DNA from: UBA8337 sp038143435
GTDB lineage: Bacteria; Pseudomonadota; Alphaproteobacteria; RS24
DNA: 64,000 nucleotides
Assembly (NCBI GenBank): GCA_038143435.1
Contig: JAYQLX010000002.1
Coordinates: forward strand, 62,001-126,000
Reading direction: 5' to 3'
Every line of letters starts with the position of its first letter. Position 1 is the stretch's first letter. The notes under the pieces were generated by a model. It was not told where the DNA came from. It saw only the letters and a list, made by a program, of their open reading frames with translations, and searched no databases. A program made the position numbers and the translations under genes. This document shows positions 42,279 through 50,725 of the stretch, piece after piece.

Positions 42279-42308
42279 TTGACGAGAAAACGGGGGCAAT
42301 TTTATGCT
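42279..42308 (+). promoter_or_regulatory. Probable sigma-70 promoter for the DUF4164-zapA pair
   Basis: TTGACG (42279-42284) is followed after 18 bases by TATGCT (42303-42308). This would start transcription around 42315, just before the AGAGGTG ribosome binding site of the DUF4164 gene. The spacing is one longer than ideal. Prediction only. Confidence 0.5.
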
Positions 42309-42325
42309 GTCAAAAGAGGTGTCTT

Positions 42326-42592
42326 ATGCAGAAAATACAACCCGCTCTGGAACGATTGCTCAATGCGGTCGATAGGCTGACCGCCGAGCATGCGCGTTTG
42401 AGCGAAGCCGGTGAGGATATGCTTGGTAAATTGGCCGCGCTTGATGCGCTGGAAGTGGAAGCCGCTCATTTGCGCACGCAAGTGTCAAACTTGAAAAAAC
42501 AAAATCAAAATTTGGAAGGCGCTCAAAAACGTGCCGCAACGCAGGTTGAAAAAGCGATGCGGCAAATTGACGATGTGCTGGGGGAGGCGTAA
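42326..42592 (+). CDS. DUF4164 coiled-coil protein
   Basis: An 88-residue protein with a heptad-like charged composition (RLTAEHARLSEAGEDML, TQVSNLKKQNQNLEGAQ) and no membrane segment. Such small coiled-coil proteins sit upstream of zapA in many Alphaproteobacteria. A role near the division machinery is plausible but unproven. Its stop is immediately followed by the zapA ATG, and GGGGAGG within its last codons is the zapA ribosome binding site. Confidence 0.75.
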   Translation: MQKIQPALERLLNAVDRLTAEHARLSEAGEDMLGKLAALDALEVEAAHLRTQVSNLKKQNQNLEGAQKRAATQVEKAMRQIDDVLGEA

Positions 42593-42982
42593 ATGGCCGA
42601 AATAACCGTATCCGTCAATTCAAGGCCGTGTCAGGTCGGTTGTCGCGATGGCGAGGAAACGCAAGTCTCGCAGCTGGCCGAAGATTTGGCGGCGCGCGTG
42701 GCTGCCATAAAAAAAGGCAATGAAAAAGCCGGTGACAGCCATTTGCTGGTGCTCGCCGGTTTGGTGTTGTGCAATGATGTGCGTGATTTGAAGCGCGAGT
42801 TGGAAGCGGTGCGCCAAGAAATGGTCGAGGCCGGTCGTTCGCGTGCGGCGCTGTCTGACCGCGTCAATGAAATTGAAGACGTCTTATCAGAGGCGCTTAA
42901 TGCAGCGGCGGAGAAAATTGAAGCCATTTTGCCGCAAGAACCCGACCCGACCTCCGAAGCGACGCCAGAGCCATTGGCCTGA
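42593..42982 (+). CDS. zapA: Cell division protein ZapA
   Basis: A 129-residue FtsZ-ring-associated protein. N-terminal ITVSVNSRPCQVGCRDGEETQVSQLAEDL is the typical ZapA strand-helix head, followed by a coiled-coil tail with an acidic, Pro-rich end. It precedes the 6S RNA gene and the 5-FCL ligase, the usual alphaproteobacterial order. Confidence 0.9.
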   Translation: MAEITVSVNSRPCQVGCRDGEETQVSQLAEDLAARVAAIKKGNEKAGDSHLLVLAGLVLCNDVRDLKRELEAVRQEMVEAGRSRAALSDRVNEIEDVLSEALNAAAEKIEAILPQEPDPTSEATPEPLA

Positions 42983-42987
42983 TTGGG

Positions 42988-43017
42988 GTGACATTTTTCA
43001 CTTTTGACCTTTATAAG
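42988..43017 (+). promoter_or_regulatory. Promoter of 6S RNA
   Basis: GTGACA (42988-42993; 5 of 6 consensus) and TATAAG (43012-43017) are separated by 18 bases. A start at about 43024-43025 coincides with the first base of the 6S closing stem. The agreement of promoter and RNA end strengthens both calls. Confidence 0.7.
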
Positions 43018-43024
43018 GCATTTA

Positions 43025-43185
43025 GGAACTGCCCGATGCGAAGACTGCTTTAAACGCTCGGGGCCTTACGGTCCTTAAGGGAACTGTCACTGAGGCGGGT
43101 TGCGGCCTGCTCCACACGGTGCCCACCTACTTTTGTAGGTCTCCGAGGATCCGGCAGAAAACGGTTGTGGCGGTTCCACCTTTTT
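43025..43185 (+). ncRNA. ssrS: 6S RNA
   Basis: Binds and titrates RNA polymerase holoenzyme in stationary phase. The 5' GGAACTGCC (43025-43033) pairs with GGCGGTTCC (43169-43177) by eight Watson-Crick pairs and one wobble, forming the closing stem, followed by T5 (43181-43185). The interior has the segment CCTTACGGTCCTTAAGGG and a GCCCACCT...AGGTCTCCGAGG arm, as in other alphaproteobacterial 6S RNAs. It lies between zapA and the 5-FCL ligase gene, the conserved location. Confidence 0.87.
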
Positions 43186-43196
43186 ACGGGTGATGA

Positions 43197-43755
43197 ATGG
43201 ATGAAAAAAACACCATGCGGCAATCGATGCTGGCGGCGCGGCGTGCTCATGCCGATGCGCATGGCGATGATGGCAGCAGCCTTGACCGTGCATGCCGAAA
43301 AATTGAGCGGCCAAAATATTGCCGCCTATTTGCCGATGGGCGGTGAAATTGACCCGCGCCCGCTCATGCAGGCCTTGCGCCGACAGGGCAGCGCCATTTG
43401 CTTGCCGGTTTGCGTTGATGAAGAAGCGGCGATGATTTTTCGCCGCTATCGCGATGGCGATGCGCTTATACCCGATGAAATGGGCATTGCCGCGCCGCGC
43501 GCCACGGCGCAGCAAGTCACGCCCGATATTGTTTTGCTGCCGCTTTTGGCGTTTGACGGCACGGGCAATCGGCTCGGTCGCGGCGGTGGCTTTTACGACC
43601 GCACATTGGCCGCATTGCGCAAACGCGGCGCATGCCGCTTTATCGGTTTGGCGTTTGACATGCAAATGGTTGACAAATGTCCTGTCGCGCCGCATGACGA
43701 GGCCTTGCACGGCGTCGCAACGCCAACGCAATGGTATGATTTTGATGGGAAATAG
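43197..43755 (+). CDS. fthC: 5-formyltetrahydrofolate cyclo-ligase (one frameshift)
   Basis: Converts 5-formyl-THF to 5,10-methenyl-THF; the neighbour of 6S RNA in most proteobacteria. The strong motif GNRLGRGGGFYDRTLA and the segment AAYLPMGGEIDPRPL are diagnostic. The start region MDEKNTMRQSMLAARRAHAD lies in one frame and the rest in another. One extra or two missing bases occur at 43272-43285 in a GCAGCAG repeat. The start at 43197 is chosen for the basic MRQSMLAARR head. Repaired length about 186 residues. Confidence 0.85.
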
Positions 43756-43758
43756 CTG

Positions 43759-44571
43759 ATGCGCTTGTTGTTTTTGGGAGATGTTGTCGGTCGCGCTGCG
43801 CGCGAAGCCATTTTGCGGCAAGTGCCGATGATGCGCGCCCAATATGAGCTCGATTTCGTCGTTGTTAATGGCTAAAACGCGGCCGGTGGCTTTGGCATCA
43901 CCCCCGATATTGCGCGAAGCTTTCTTGAGGCCGGTGTCGATGTCGTCTCGACCGGCAATCATGTCTGGGACCAGCAAGATATTCGCGGCTTCATTGCCGA
44001 TGAGCCGCGGCTTTTGCGCCCCGCCAATTTTCCGCCCGAGACACCGGGCAAGGGGGTCGGCCTGTATGAGGTCGGCGATAAGCGGGTTTTGGTGATTAAT
44101 GTGATGGGCCAGCTTTTCATGGAATCGCTTGATGACCCGTTTGCCGCCGTCGAGCGCGAATTGACAGCTTGCCCATTGGGCGAAGCAGCCGATGCAATCA
44201 TTGTCGATATGCATTGCGAGGCGACCTCGGAAAAAATGGCAATGGGACATTTTTGCGATGGCCGCGCCAGCCTGGTGGTCGGCACGCACACCCATGTGCC
44301 GACAGCGGATGCGCAAATTCTCCCCAATGGCACGGCCTATCAAACTGATGCCGGTATGTGCGGCGATTATGACAGCGTCATCGGTATGGAAAAAGAAGAG
44401 CCGGTCAATCGCTTCGTCACAAAATTGCGCGGCGGTCGCTTCGGCGCGGCGCAAGGCACGCCGACCCTATGCGGCGTGATGGTGGAAACCGATGATACAA
44501 GCGGCAAGGCCATTGCCATTCACCCGATACGCGCCGGCGGCAGGCTTTCCTCCGCCGCGCCAAACCTGTAA
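43759..44571 (+). CDS. YmdB-like metallophosphoesterase (TIGR00282) with in-frame TAA
   Basis: A 270-codon frame of the YmdB/DR1281 metallophosphodiesterase family, probably acting on 2',3'-cyclic nucleotides. It begins MRLLFLGDVVGRAARE and contains STGNHVWDQQD, VDMHCEATSEKMA, VVGTHTHVPTAD and TDAGMCGDYDSVIGM. Codon 39 (43873-43875) is TAA in the context VVNG-stop-NAAGGFGIT, where the family has Glu (NGEN), a metal ligand in DR1281. No frame change is needed elsewhere. A single G-to-T substitution or base-call error is the simplest explanation. Confidence 0.85.
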
Positions 44572-44602
44572 TCTAAAGAAACCGCAAGCAACGGAGGGCG
44601 AT

Positions 44603-45349
44603 ATGGCAGGCCATTCCAAATTCAAAAACATTCAGCACCGCAAGGGTGCGCAGGATAAAAAGCGCGCCAAGATTTTTGCCCGCCTGACCAAAGAAATTAT
44701 GGTGGCGGCGAAAATGGGCTTGCCTGACCCTGATGCCAATCCGCGTTTGCGCACGGCGATTTTGGCGGCGCGCGCGCAAAATATGCCGAAAGACAATATT
44801 GAGCGCGCCATTAAGAAAAGTTCTGATGATGGTGATACGGTTTATGAAGAAGTGCGCTATGAGGGCTTCGGCCCGGCCGGTATCGGCATTATTGTCGAGA
44901 CATTGACCGATAATCGCAATCGCACGGCGGCGGAAGTGCGCTCTACTTTTGCCAAAAATGGCGGCAATCTCGGTGAAACAGGTTCCGTGTCTTTCATGTT
45001 TGACCGTGTCGGCGCAATTGAGTTTGATGCCGAGCGCGCGGATGCGGAAACCGTGTTTGAAGCGGCGATTGAGGCCGGTGCGGAAGATGTGGACAGTTCT
45101 GACGCCGGTCATGAAATTATCTGCGCGGTCGAGGAATTGCATAATCTTGTCAATGCTTTGCAAGACAGTCTGGGTGAGCCGCGCGCAGCCGATATTATCT
45201 GGCGGGCGCAAAATGATATTGCCGTAGACGGCGAAGCAGCCGAAAAAGTAGTAAAGCTGGTCGAAGCGCTGGACGATGTAGATGATGTCCAGAATGTCTA
45301 TGCCAATTTCGACATTTCGGAAGAGGTGCTGCAACAACTTTCGGCCTAA
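44603..45349 (+). CDS. yebC: YebC/PmpR-family protein
   Basis: A 248-residue protein starting MAGHSKFKNIQHRKGAQDKKRAKIF, the highly conserved YebC head, with TDNRNRTAAEVRSTFAKNGGNLGETG in the middle. Described both as transcription regulators and, more recently, as ribosome-associated factors relieving proline-rich stalls. GGAGGG precedes the ATG. It leads into ruvC with 17 bases between. Confidence 0.95.
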   Translation: MAGHSKFKNIQHRKGAQDKKRAKIFARLTKEIMVAAKMGLPDPDANPRLRTAILAARAQNMPKDNIERAIKKSSDDGDTVYEEVRYEGFGPAGIGIIVETLTDNRNRTAAEVRSTFAKNGGNLGETGSVSFMFDRVGAIEFDAERADAETVFEAAIEAGAEDVDSSDAGHEIICAVEELHNLVNALQDSLGEPRAADIIWRAQNDIAVDGEAAEKVVKLVEALDDVDDVQNVYANFDISEEVLQQLSA

Positions 45350-45366
45350 GGCAGAAGGGAAAGCAT

Positions 45367-45906
45367 GTGAGCGCTGCAAAAAGACGCCTTATCGGATTGG
45401 ACCCGGGTCTTCGGTTCACCGGTTGGGGTATTGTCGATATGCAGGGCAGCAAGCTGACCCATATCGGCAATGGCGCAGTGCGCTCTGATGCCTCTTTATC
45501 TCTCGCAGAACGGCTTTTGCAATTGGATGAAGGCTTGGATGAAGTGGTGCAGGAATATGCGCCTGACCATGCCGCGGTTGAGCAAACATTCGTCAATCGC
45601 GACGGCGCGGCAACTTTGAAGCTGGGGCAGGCGCGCGCCGTTTGTCTGTTGGTGCCTGCGCGACGGCACATTAGCGTTAGCGAATATGCGCCCAATTTCA
45701 TCAAGCGCAGCGTTACCGGTTCGGGTCATGCCGATAAACATCAGATTAAGACAATGGTGCAAATGCTGCTGCCGCAAGCGGAAATTGCCAATGAGCACGC
45801 CGCCGATGCGCTGGCGGAGGCCATTACATTGGCGCATGCCGGTGATTTTGGCGGCAAAATGCAAGCGGCGATTGAACGCGCCGAAACAAAAGGAGCGGTC
45901 ATATGA
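45367..45906 (+). CDS. ruvC: Holliday junction resolvase RuvC
   Basis: Cuts four-way junctions made in recombination. 179 residues with a GTG start. Catalytic acidic residues lie in LIGLDPGLRFTGWG, AAVEQTFVN and the C-terminal EHAADALAEAITLAH. AAGGGA precedes the start; an ATG two bases upstream is out of frame and stops at once. Overlaps ruvA by 4 bases (ATGA). Confidence 0.95.
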   Translation: MSAAKRRLIGLDPGLRFTGWGIVDMQGSKLTHIGNGAVRSDASLSLAERLLQLDEGLDEVVQEYAPDHAAVEQTFVNRDGAATLKLGQARAVCLLVPARRHISVSEYAPNFIKRSVTGSGHADKHQIKTMVQMLLPQAEIANEHAADALAEAITLAHAGDFGGKMQAAIERAETKGAVI

Positions 45907-46505
45907 TTGGCCGTTTGCACGGGCGCGTCGACGGGCGCGGCGATGGCTGGGTGCTGATTGATGTCGGCGGCGTCGGCTATATGGTCGAAGGCTCGGCGCG
46001 CATGTTGGATAATTTACCGGGCGATGGCGAAGCGGTTTCGCTGGCCATTGAAACTTATGTGCGCGAGGACCAATTGCGGTTGTTCGGTTTTGCCAGCGAA
46101 GAGGAAAGAAGCTGGTTTCGTCTGCTGATGGGTGTGCAAGGGGTCGGGGCAAAAGTCGCTTTGGCCATTCAAGGCGTGTTGTCGGCTGATGATTTGACGC
46201 AAGCCGTCGCGGCTGAAGACAAGGCGATGGTGGCGCGCGCGCCCGGCGTGGGGCCGAAAGTAGCACAACGCATTGTGCAAGAATTGAAAGATAAAATCCC
46301 CGAAGCGCAATTCATTGCTGCTGCCGGTCATAAGGTTGATGGCGAAGGCGGCAAGGTTTTGGAAGAGGCTCTGTCGGCACTGACCAATCTAGGCTACCAG
46401 CGCATGCAGGCCAATCAGGCGCTGATGGCGGCGCGCGGCAAGCTGGGCGATGAAGCGGATTCGATTGAAGCGCTCATCAAGCAAGCTTTGAAAGAGATGG
46501 CGTGA
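45903..46505 (+). CDS. ruvA: Holliday junction DNA helicase subunit RuvA
   Basis: A 200-residue junction-binding protein with an N-terminal OB fold (MIGRLHGRVDGRGDGWVLIDVGGVGYMV), helix-hairpin-helix segments (LLMGVQGVGAKVALAI and APGVGPKVAQRIVQELKDK) and the C-terminal RuvB-contact domain (LSALTNLGYQRMQANQA). Overlaps both neighbours, consistent with translational coupling. Confidence 0.96.
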   Translation: MIGRLHGRVDGRGDGWVLIDVGGVGYMVEGSARMLDNLPGDGEAVSLAIETYVREDQLRLFGFASEEERSWFRLLMGVQGVGAKVALAIQGVLSADDLTQAVAAEDKAMVARAPGVGPKVAQRIVQELKDKIPEAQFIAAAGHKVDGEGGKVLEEALSALTNLGYQRMQANQALMAARGKLGDEADSIEALIKQALKEMA

Positions 46506-47533
46506 TGAGCGAGCGTTTGATTGATCAAAACATGCAATCGGAAGATGCCGATGCCGCCATGCGCCCGAAGACGCTGCAAGATTTTGTCGGTCAGCAAAAA
46601 GGGCGAGAAAATCTTGCCATATTTATTGAAGCGGCGAAAAAGCGCGGTGATGCGCTCGACCATGTTTTGCTGGCCGGCCCGCCGGGGTTGGGCAAAACGA
46701 CTTTGGCGCAAATTGTGGCGCGCGAATTGGGCACCGGATTTCGCTCCACTTCGGGGCCGGTGATTACCAAAGCCGGTGATTTGGCAGCACTTTTGACCAA
46801 TCTTGAACCGCATGATGTGTTGTTTATCGACGAGATTCATCGCCTCAGCCCGGCGGTTGAAGAAGTGCTTTATCCGGCAATGGAAGATTTTGAGCTGGAT
46901 TTAATTATTGGCGATGGCCCGGCGGCGCGCTCGGTGAAAATTGACCTGCCGCCTTTTACTCTGGTCGGCGCGACCACCCGCTCGGGCCTGCTGACCACGC
47001 CTTTGCGCGACCGTTTCGGCATTCCGATTTATCTCGGTTTTTACACCCATGAGGAACTGGAATTCATCATTCGCCGCAATGCCGCTTTGATGGGGCTGGA
47101 AATGAGCGATGATGGGGCGCGGGAAATTGCCTCGCGCGCGCGCGGCACTCCGCGTGTTGCCGGTCGTTTGCTGCGTCGTGTGCGCGATTTCGCCAATGTC
47201 GAGGGGGCTGACCGCATCACCGCCACGCTGGCCGATGGGGCATTGCAGCGTTTGGAAGTCGATAAGCGCGGGCTTGACGGGCTTGACCGGCGCTATTTGA
47301 CGGTGGTGGCCGAAAAATTCATTGGCGGGCCGGTCGGTATTGAAACATTGGCCGCCGCTTTGGGTGAGCCGCGCGATGCGTTGGAAGATATTGTCGAGCC
47401 GTTCCTCATTCAATTGGGCTTCGTCAATCGCACTCCGCGCGGGCGCGTGCTGATGCCGGCAGCGTTTGAGCATTTGGGTTTGGATGTGCCGAAAACGGCG
47501 CGGCAAGCGGCAGCCGATTTATTTGAGGATTGA
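46505..47533 (+). CDS. ruvB: Holliday junction branch migration ATPase RuvB
   Basis: A 342-residue AAA+ motor. Walker A is GPPGLGKTTLAQ, Walker B is DVLFIDEIHRLSP, and sensor/arginine segments are GATTRSGLLTTPLRDRFG and ARGTPRVAGRLLRRVRDFA. The ATG at 46505 overlaps the ruvA stop by one base. A GTG at 46502 is an alternative. Confidence 0.96.
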   Translation: MSERLIDQNMQSEDADAAMRPKTLQDFVGQQKGRENLAIFIEAAKKRGDALDHVLLAGPPGLGKTTLAQIVARELGTGFRSTSGPVITKAGDLAALLTNLEPHDVLFIDEIHRLSPAVEEVLYPAMEDFELDLIIGDGPAARSVKIDLPPFTLVGATTRSGLLTTPLRDRFGIPIYLGFYTHEELEFIIRRNAALMGLEMSDDGAREIASRARGTPRVAGRLLRRVRDFANVEGADRITATLADGALQRLEVDKRGLDGLDRRYLTVVAEKFIGGPVGIETLAAALGEPRDALEDIVEPFLIQLGFVNRTPRGRVLMPAAFEHLGLDVPKTARQAAADLFED

Positions 47534-47544
47534 GCTGTCGGCGC

Positions 47545-48057
47545 TTATTTTTTGGCGCAAAGGGCTGAATAAATATTCGACCAATCTTCCATATTGGCTC
47601 GATTGAACTCCACCTGCTTGGCGGCATATTCCATGCGGTCTTCAGGCAGGTTCGGCAGCGGCAACGGCAGCGCATTATCAACCGTTTTATAGAGGTTTGA
47701 GGTAAACGCCTTAAACAGCTTCACACCGGTATTGTTGAAGCGGTTTTTGCGAATAAAGCGTTTATTGGCCTTAAACAGCTCCCAACTTTGTGAGATTTCC
47801 TGCGTCGCTTGCCAACAAATTTGTGCCTCGGGAATTTCCTTAAAACGGCGTCGCGCTTTGCCGACGGCCTTTTCATATTCGTCTTCACCGATAAGCCCGC
47901 CACTGGCAACACCGGCCGTTTTGCTGACCTTTTTACCGGTCTTGCTGGCTGAGGCGACAACCTTATCTTTGGTGTCCGAAAATCTTTCTGAAAAGCTCGA
48001 ACAACCAGCCAATCCGCTGAGAGCAATCACTGTTACCAAAAGCTGAATTTTATTCAT
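47545..48057 (-). CDS. Predicted lipoprotein of unknown function
   Basis: A 170-residue protein with a lipoprotein signal (IQLLVTVIALSGLAGCSS; the Cys after LAG is the lipidation site). The mature part is Lys/Arg- and Asn-rich and helical, with ICWQATQEISQSWELFKANK and the tail NMEDWSNIYSALCAKK. No known domain is recognised. It is convergent with ruvB, the stops being 11 bases apart, and divergent from ybgC. AT-richer upstream DNA is seen, but the coding part resembles its neighbours. Confidence 0.65.
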   Translation of the reverse strand: MNKIQLLVTVIALSGLAGCSSFSERFSDTKDKVVASASKTGKKVSKTAGVASGGLIGEDEYEKAVGKARRRFKEIPEAQICWQATQEISQSWELFKANKRFIRKNRFNNTGVKLFKAFTSNLYKTVDNALPLPLPNLPEDRMEYAAKQVEFNRANMEDWSNIYSALCAKK

Positions 48058-48138
48058 GACGCAACTTTCAAAAAAAACTCTGAAAAAACTAACATAAACC
48101 GAGCAAAAGAAAACACACGAATCGCGATTGAGAGCATT

Positions 48139-48144
48139 TATAAT
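48139..48144 (+). promoter_or_regulatory. Possible -10 box for the ybgC-tol operon
   Basis: A perfect TATAAT lies 51 bases before the ybgC ATG in the 138-base divergent gap. No -35 element of quality exists at 16-18 bases, so this is weak evidence for a promoter. Confidence 0.3.
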
Positions 48145-48195
48145 CGGAGGCGAGGATTTCAGGTCGCAAGCAAATGGGGGGCAAAAGAAAGGCGC

Positions 48196-48678
48196 ATGGA
48201 CAAAAAGCAAATGTTCGGCAGTTTTGAAAAAGACGCGCATGGCACGCGGCATGTTTTGCATGTGCCGGTTCACTATGAAGACACGGATTTTTCGGGTTTT
48301 GTCTATCACGCCAATTATTTGAAATTCGCCGAACGCGGACGTTCGAACTTCATCAATTTGGCAGGCATAACGCATCTGCAATTGCTTGAATTTGAGCCGC
48401 AATTGGCCTTTGTTGTCGGCCATATGGAAATGGATTTTCTAAGCCCGGGGCGGGTCGAAGATTTATTATTGGTTGAAACCATTTTTACCGAATGTCGCGG
48501 CGCGCGATTGACCGCCGAGCAACGCATATCGCGCAATGGGGAAACCTTGTGGCAATCGCATGTGCTGGCCGCACTGGTTGATCTTGATGGCCGCCCGCGC
48601 CGCATGCCGAAACAACTGGCCGCGCAGATGACCCCCCATTTGGGCACGTCTTTTTTGAGCGATAAGGGCGAAAAGTGA
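48196..48678 (+). CDS. ybgC: YbgC-type acyl-CoA thioesterase
   Basis: A 160-residue hot-dog-fold thioesterase, first gene of the Tol-Pal group. The active-site motif YEDTDFSGFVYHANYLKFAERGRSN is characteristic, with the catalytic Asp. Later segments include GHMEMDFLSPGRVEDLLLVET. It precedes tolQ by 53 bases. Confidence 0.94.
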   Translation: MDKKQMFGSFEKDAHGTRHVLHVPVHYEDTDFSGFVYHANYLKFAERGRSNFINLAGITHLQLLEFEPQLAFVVGHMEMDFLSPGRVEDLLLVETIFTECRGARLTAEQRISRNGETLWQSHVLAALVDLDGRPRRMPKQLAAQMTPHLGTSFLSDKGEK

Positions 48679-48731
48679 CAAAGTTTGGTCACATTTGCGC
48701 CATAGAAGAACACAAATAGTGAGAGCATTTC

Positions 48732-49451
48732 ATGGATACTGTAACCATTGACCAAGCAGCGCAGCTTGCTGCCAACGATTTTTCGCTTTGGGCCTTGTTT
48801 ATTCGCGCCGATATTGTCGTCAAGCTGGTGATGATTGGCCTGATTGTCGCTTCGGTGATGAGTTGGTCGATAATTATTGAAAAAATCATGACCTATCGCC
48901 GCGTGCGCCAGCAAGCCGAAGAGTTTGAAGCGCTGTTTTGGTCGGGTGAAACCTTGCAAAATATTTATCGCCAATTGGCCTCGGGTGAAGCCAGCCCGTC
49001 CGTGCGCGTGTTTAATGCGGCGATGCGCGAATGGGTGCGCCATGACGGCAATCGCCGCAAAACCGAAGCCGGTGCCATTATTCCGTCGATTGAACGCGCC
49101 CTGACCAATGCGGTGGCGCGCGAAATGGAAGCGTTGGAAAGCCGCCTTTTGTTTTTGGCAACGGTCGGCGCGGTCGCACCCTTTGTCGGCCTGTTCGGTA
49201 CGGTTTGGGGCATTATGAACAGTTTTCAGGCGATTGCGATGAGCCGCGACACCAATCTTGCCGTGGTTGCGCCGGGCATTGCGGAGGCCTTGTTTGCCAC
49301 CGGCCTCGGATTGCTGGCCGCCATTCCTGCTGTTGTCGCCTATAATGCTTGCGCCGCCTCGGTGCAGCGTTTTGCTTCACGGCTTGACCATTTTGCCGAT
49401 GATTTCATAAATCTGATGGCGCGGCAAAACAATGCGCAGGGCAAAGGTTAA
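48732..49451 (+). CDS. tolQ: Tol-Pal proton channel subunit TolQ
   Basis: A 239-residue inner-membrane protein of the TolQ/ExbB/MotA family that uses the proton gradient to drive TolA. Three hydrophobic helices, the first at about residues 33-53, then the ATVGAVAPFVGLFGTVWGIMNSF segment and the GIAEALFATGLGLLAAIPAVVAYN segment. Ends 5 bases before the tolR start. Confidence 0.95.
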   Translation: MDTVTIDQAAQLAANDFSLWALFIRADIVVKLVMIGLIVASVMSWSIIIEKIMTYRRVRQQAEEFEALFWSGETLQNIYRQLASGEASPSVRVFNAAMREWVRHDGNRRKTEAGAIIPSIERALTNAVAREMEALESRLLFLATVGAVAPFVGLFGTVWGIMNSFQAIAMSRDTNLAVVAPGIAEALFATGLGLLAAIPAVVAYNACAASVQRFASRLDHFADDFINLMARQNNAQGKG

Positions 49452-49456
49452 GCGTT

Positions 49457-49897
49457 TTGGCCATAACATCACCCCCGCCAGCCGCTTCGCGCCGCCGTCG
49501 ACATTATCAGCCCATGTCGGAAATCAATGTCACGCCAATGGTCGATGTGATGTTGGTGTTGCTGATTGTGTTCATGGTCGCCGCGCCGCTATTGACGGTT
49601 GGTGTGCCGGTCAATTTGCCGAAAACGGGAGCGCAGGCCTTGCGTGGCGATGATGAGCCGCTGGCCATTTCAATCAATGCGCAGGGACAGATTTTTCTGC
49701 AAGACACGCAAATTCAAAAAACCATGCTGGTGCCGCGTCTGAAGGCGATTGCTGGTGAAGGCTATGACCAGCGCATTTATGTGCGTGGCGACAAAACCGT
49801 CAATTACGGCCTGGTCGCCAATGTGGTGTCGGAAATCAGCGCGGCCGGATTTGCCCGCGTCGCTTTGGTGACGGAAAAAGCAGGTCAGAAGAAATAA
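49457..49897 (+). CDS. tolR: Tol-Pal channel subunit TolR
   Basis: A 146-residue protein with a single membrane helix. The motif MSEINVTPMVDVMLVLLIVFMVAAP holds the proton-carrying Asp in the helix. The predicted start is TTG at 49457, with AAAGG 10 bases upstream. A non-ATG start is unusual here, and a hidden indel near 49455 could have hidden a better one. Stop overlaps the tolA start. Confidence 0.93.
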   Translation: MAITSPPPAASRRRRHYQPMSEINVTPMVDVMLVLLIVFMVAAPLLTVGVPVNLPKTGAQALRGDDEPLAISINAQGQIFLQDTQIQKTMLVPRLKAIAGEGYDQRIYVRGDKTVNYGLVANVVSEISAAGFARVALVTEKAGQKK

Positions 49898-50696
49898 TGG
49901 CCATTACCGCAGCAATTTTCTGGCCTCATTGGCGCTGCATGCCGGATTGATTTTCCTTATCGGTTTTTGGACACCCATGCTGAATGAGGCGCGCATGAGC
50001 GACCAAAGCCTGCCGATTGAAATCATTACCGTTGACCAGTTCACCCGTCTGGTTGAAGAGACCACCATGCCGGATAAGGCCGATGCACGCCAAGAACCGA
50101 CCGCGCTTGAGCAAAACACCGCCGCCCCCAATGTGCAAGCCGATGCCATGCCGATGCCCGATGCCGTGCAAAAACCCGATGAGACGGTTCAAACCACTCA
50201 AGAAGCCGTGCCGGATGCGCCGCGCTTTCGCGTCGATACGCCGGTGCCTTTGGCACGTCCCATTCGACCGCCCAAGCCGCTTTTGGATATTGGACGCGTT
50301 CAAGCCCTGCTCAATAAAACCCCCGATAAGAAAACCGCCGATAGCGGGGTGACGCAAAATGAAAGCGCGCTCAGTGCTTCTGACCGCTTGACCTTGAATG
50401 AGGTCGATGCGTTTCGCGCACAAATGCGTCGGTGTTGGTCCCCGCCCGCCGGCGCCAAACAGGCTGAAAATCTTGTCGTGCGGGTTCGTCTTTCCTTAAC
50501 GCCTGCCGGTGCAATATCGGCCGGGCCAGTGGTCGTCAATCGCAGCTTGCTGGGCGACCCGTTTTTCCGCGCCGCTGCCGAAAGTGTGCTGCGCGCGATA
50601 AGACGTTGCCAACCGTTTTCCATGCCGGCGGAAAAATATGCCAGCTGGCGCAACATTGAGCTAACATTTGACCCGCGCCGTATGCTGGGCGGATAA
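49897..50696 (+). CDS. tolA: TolA-like periplasm-spanning protein (one frameshift)
   Basis: An N-terminal membrane anchor (AAIFLASLALHAGLIFLIGFW after repair), a Pro-rich middle (VPLARPIRPPKPLLDIG) and a C-terminal TonB/TolA-like domain with FRAQMRRCWSPPAGAK and LLGDPFFRAAAESVLRAIRRCQPF. The frame breaks in T4 at 49916-49919, where T5 is expected. About 266 residues: the long Ala/Lys/Glu helix of enterobacterial TolA is nearly absent, as in other Alphaproteobacteria. Call rests mainly on the C-terminal domain and the place between tolR and tolB. Confidence 0.88.
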
Positions 50697-50725
50697 ACAG
50701 AGCACAGGCCCTTTAGGAGAAAGCC

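Noticed and set aside
43001..43017. TTGACC and TATAAG as a promoter pair for 6S RNA
   Set aside because: They are only two bases apart. GTGACA further upstream with 18-base spacing fits better.
43087..44454. Long open frame on the minus strand, 455 codons, across 6S RNA and the phosphoesterase
   Set aside because: It runs antisense to a 6S RNA and two genes with strong motifs. The codon bias of this genome creates many such antisense frames, as also at 5438-6415, 11694-12890 and 58197-59345, and none shows protein-family features.
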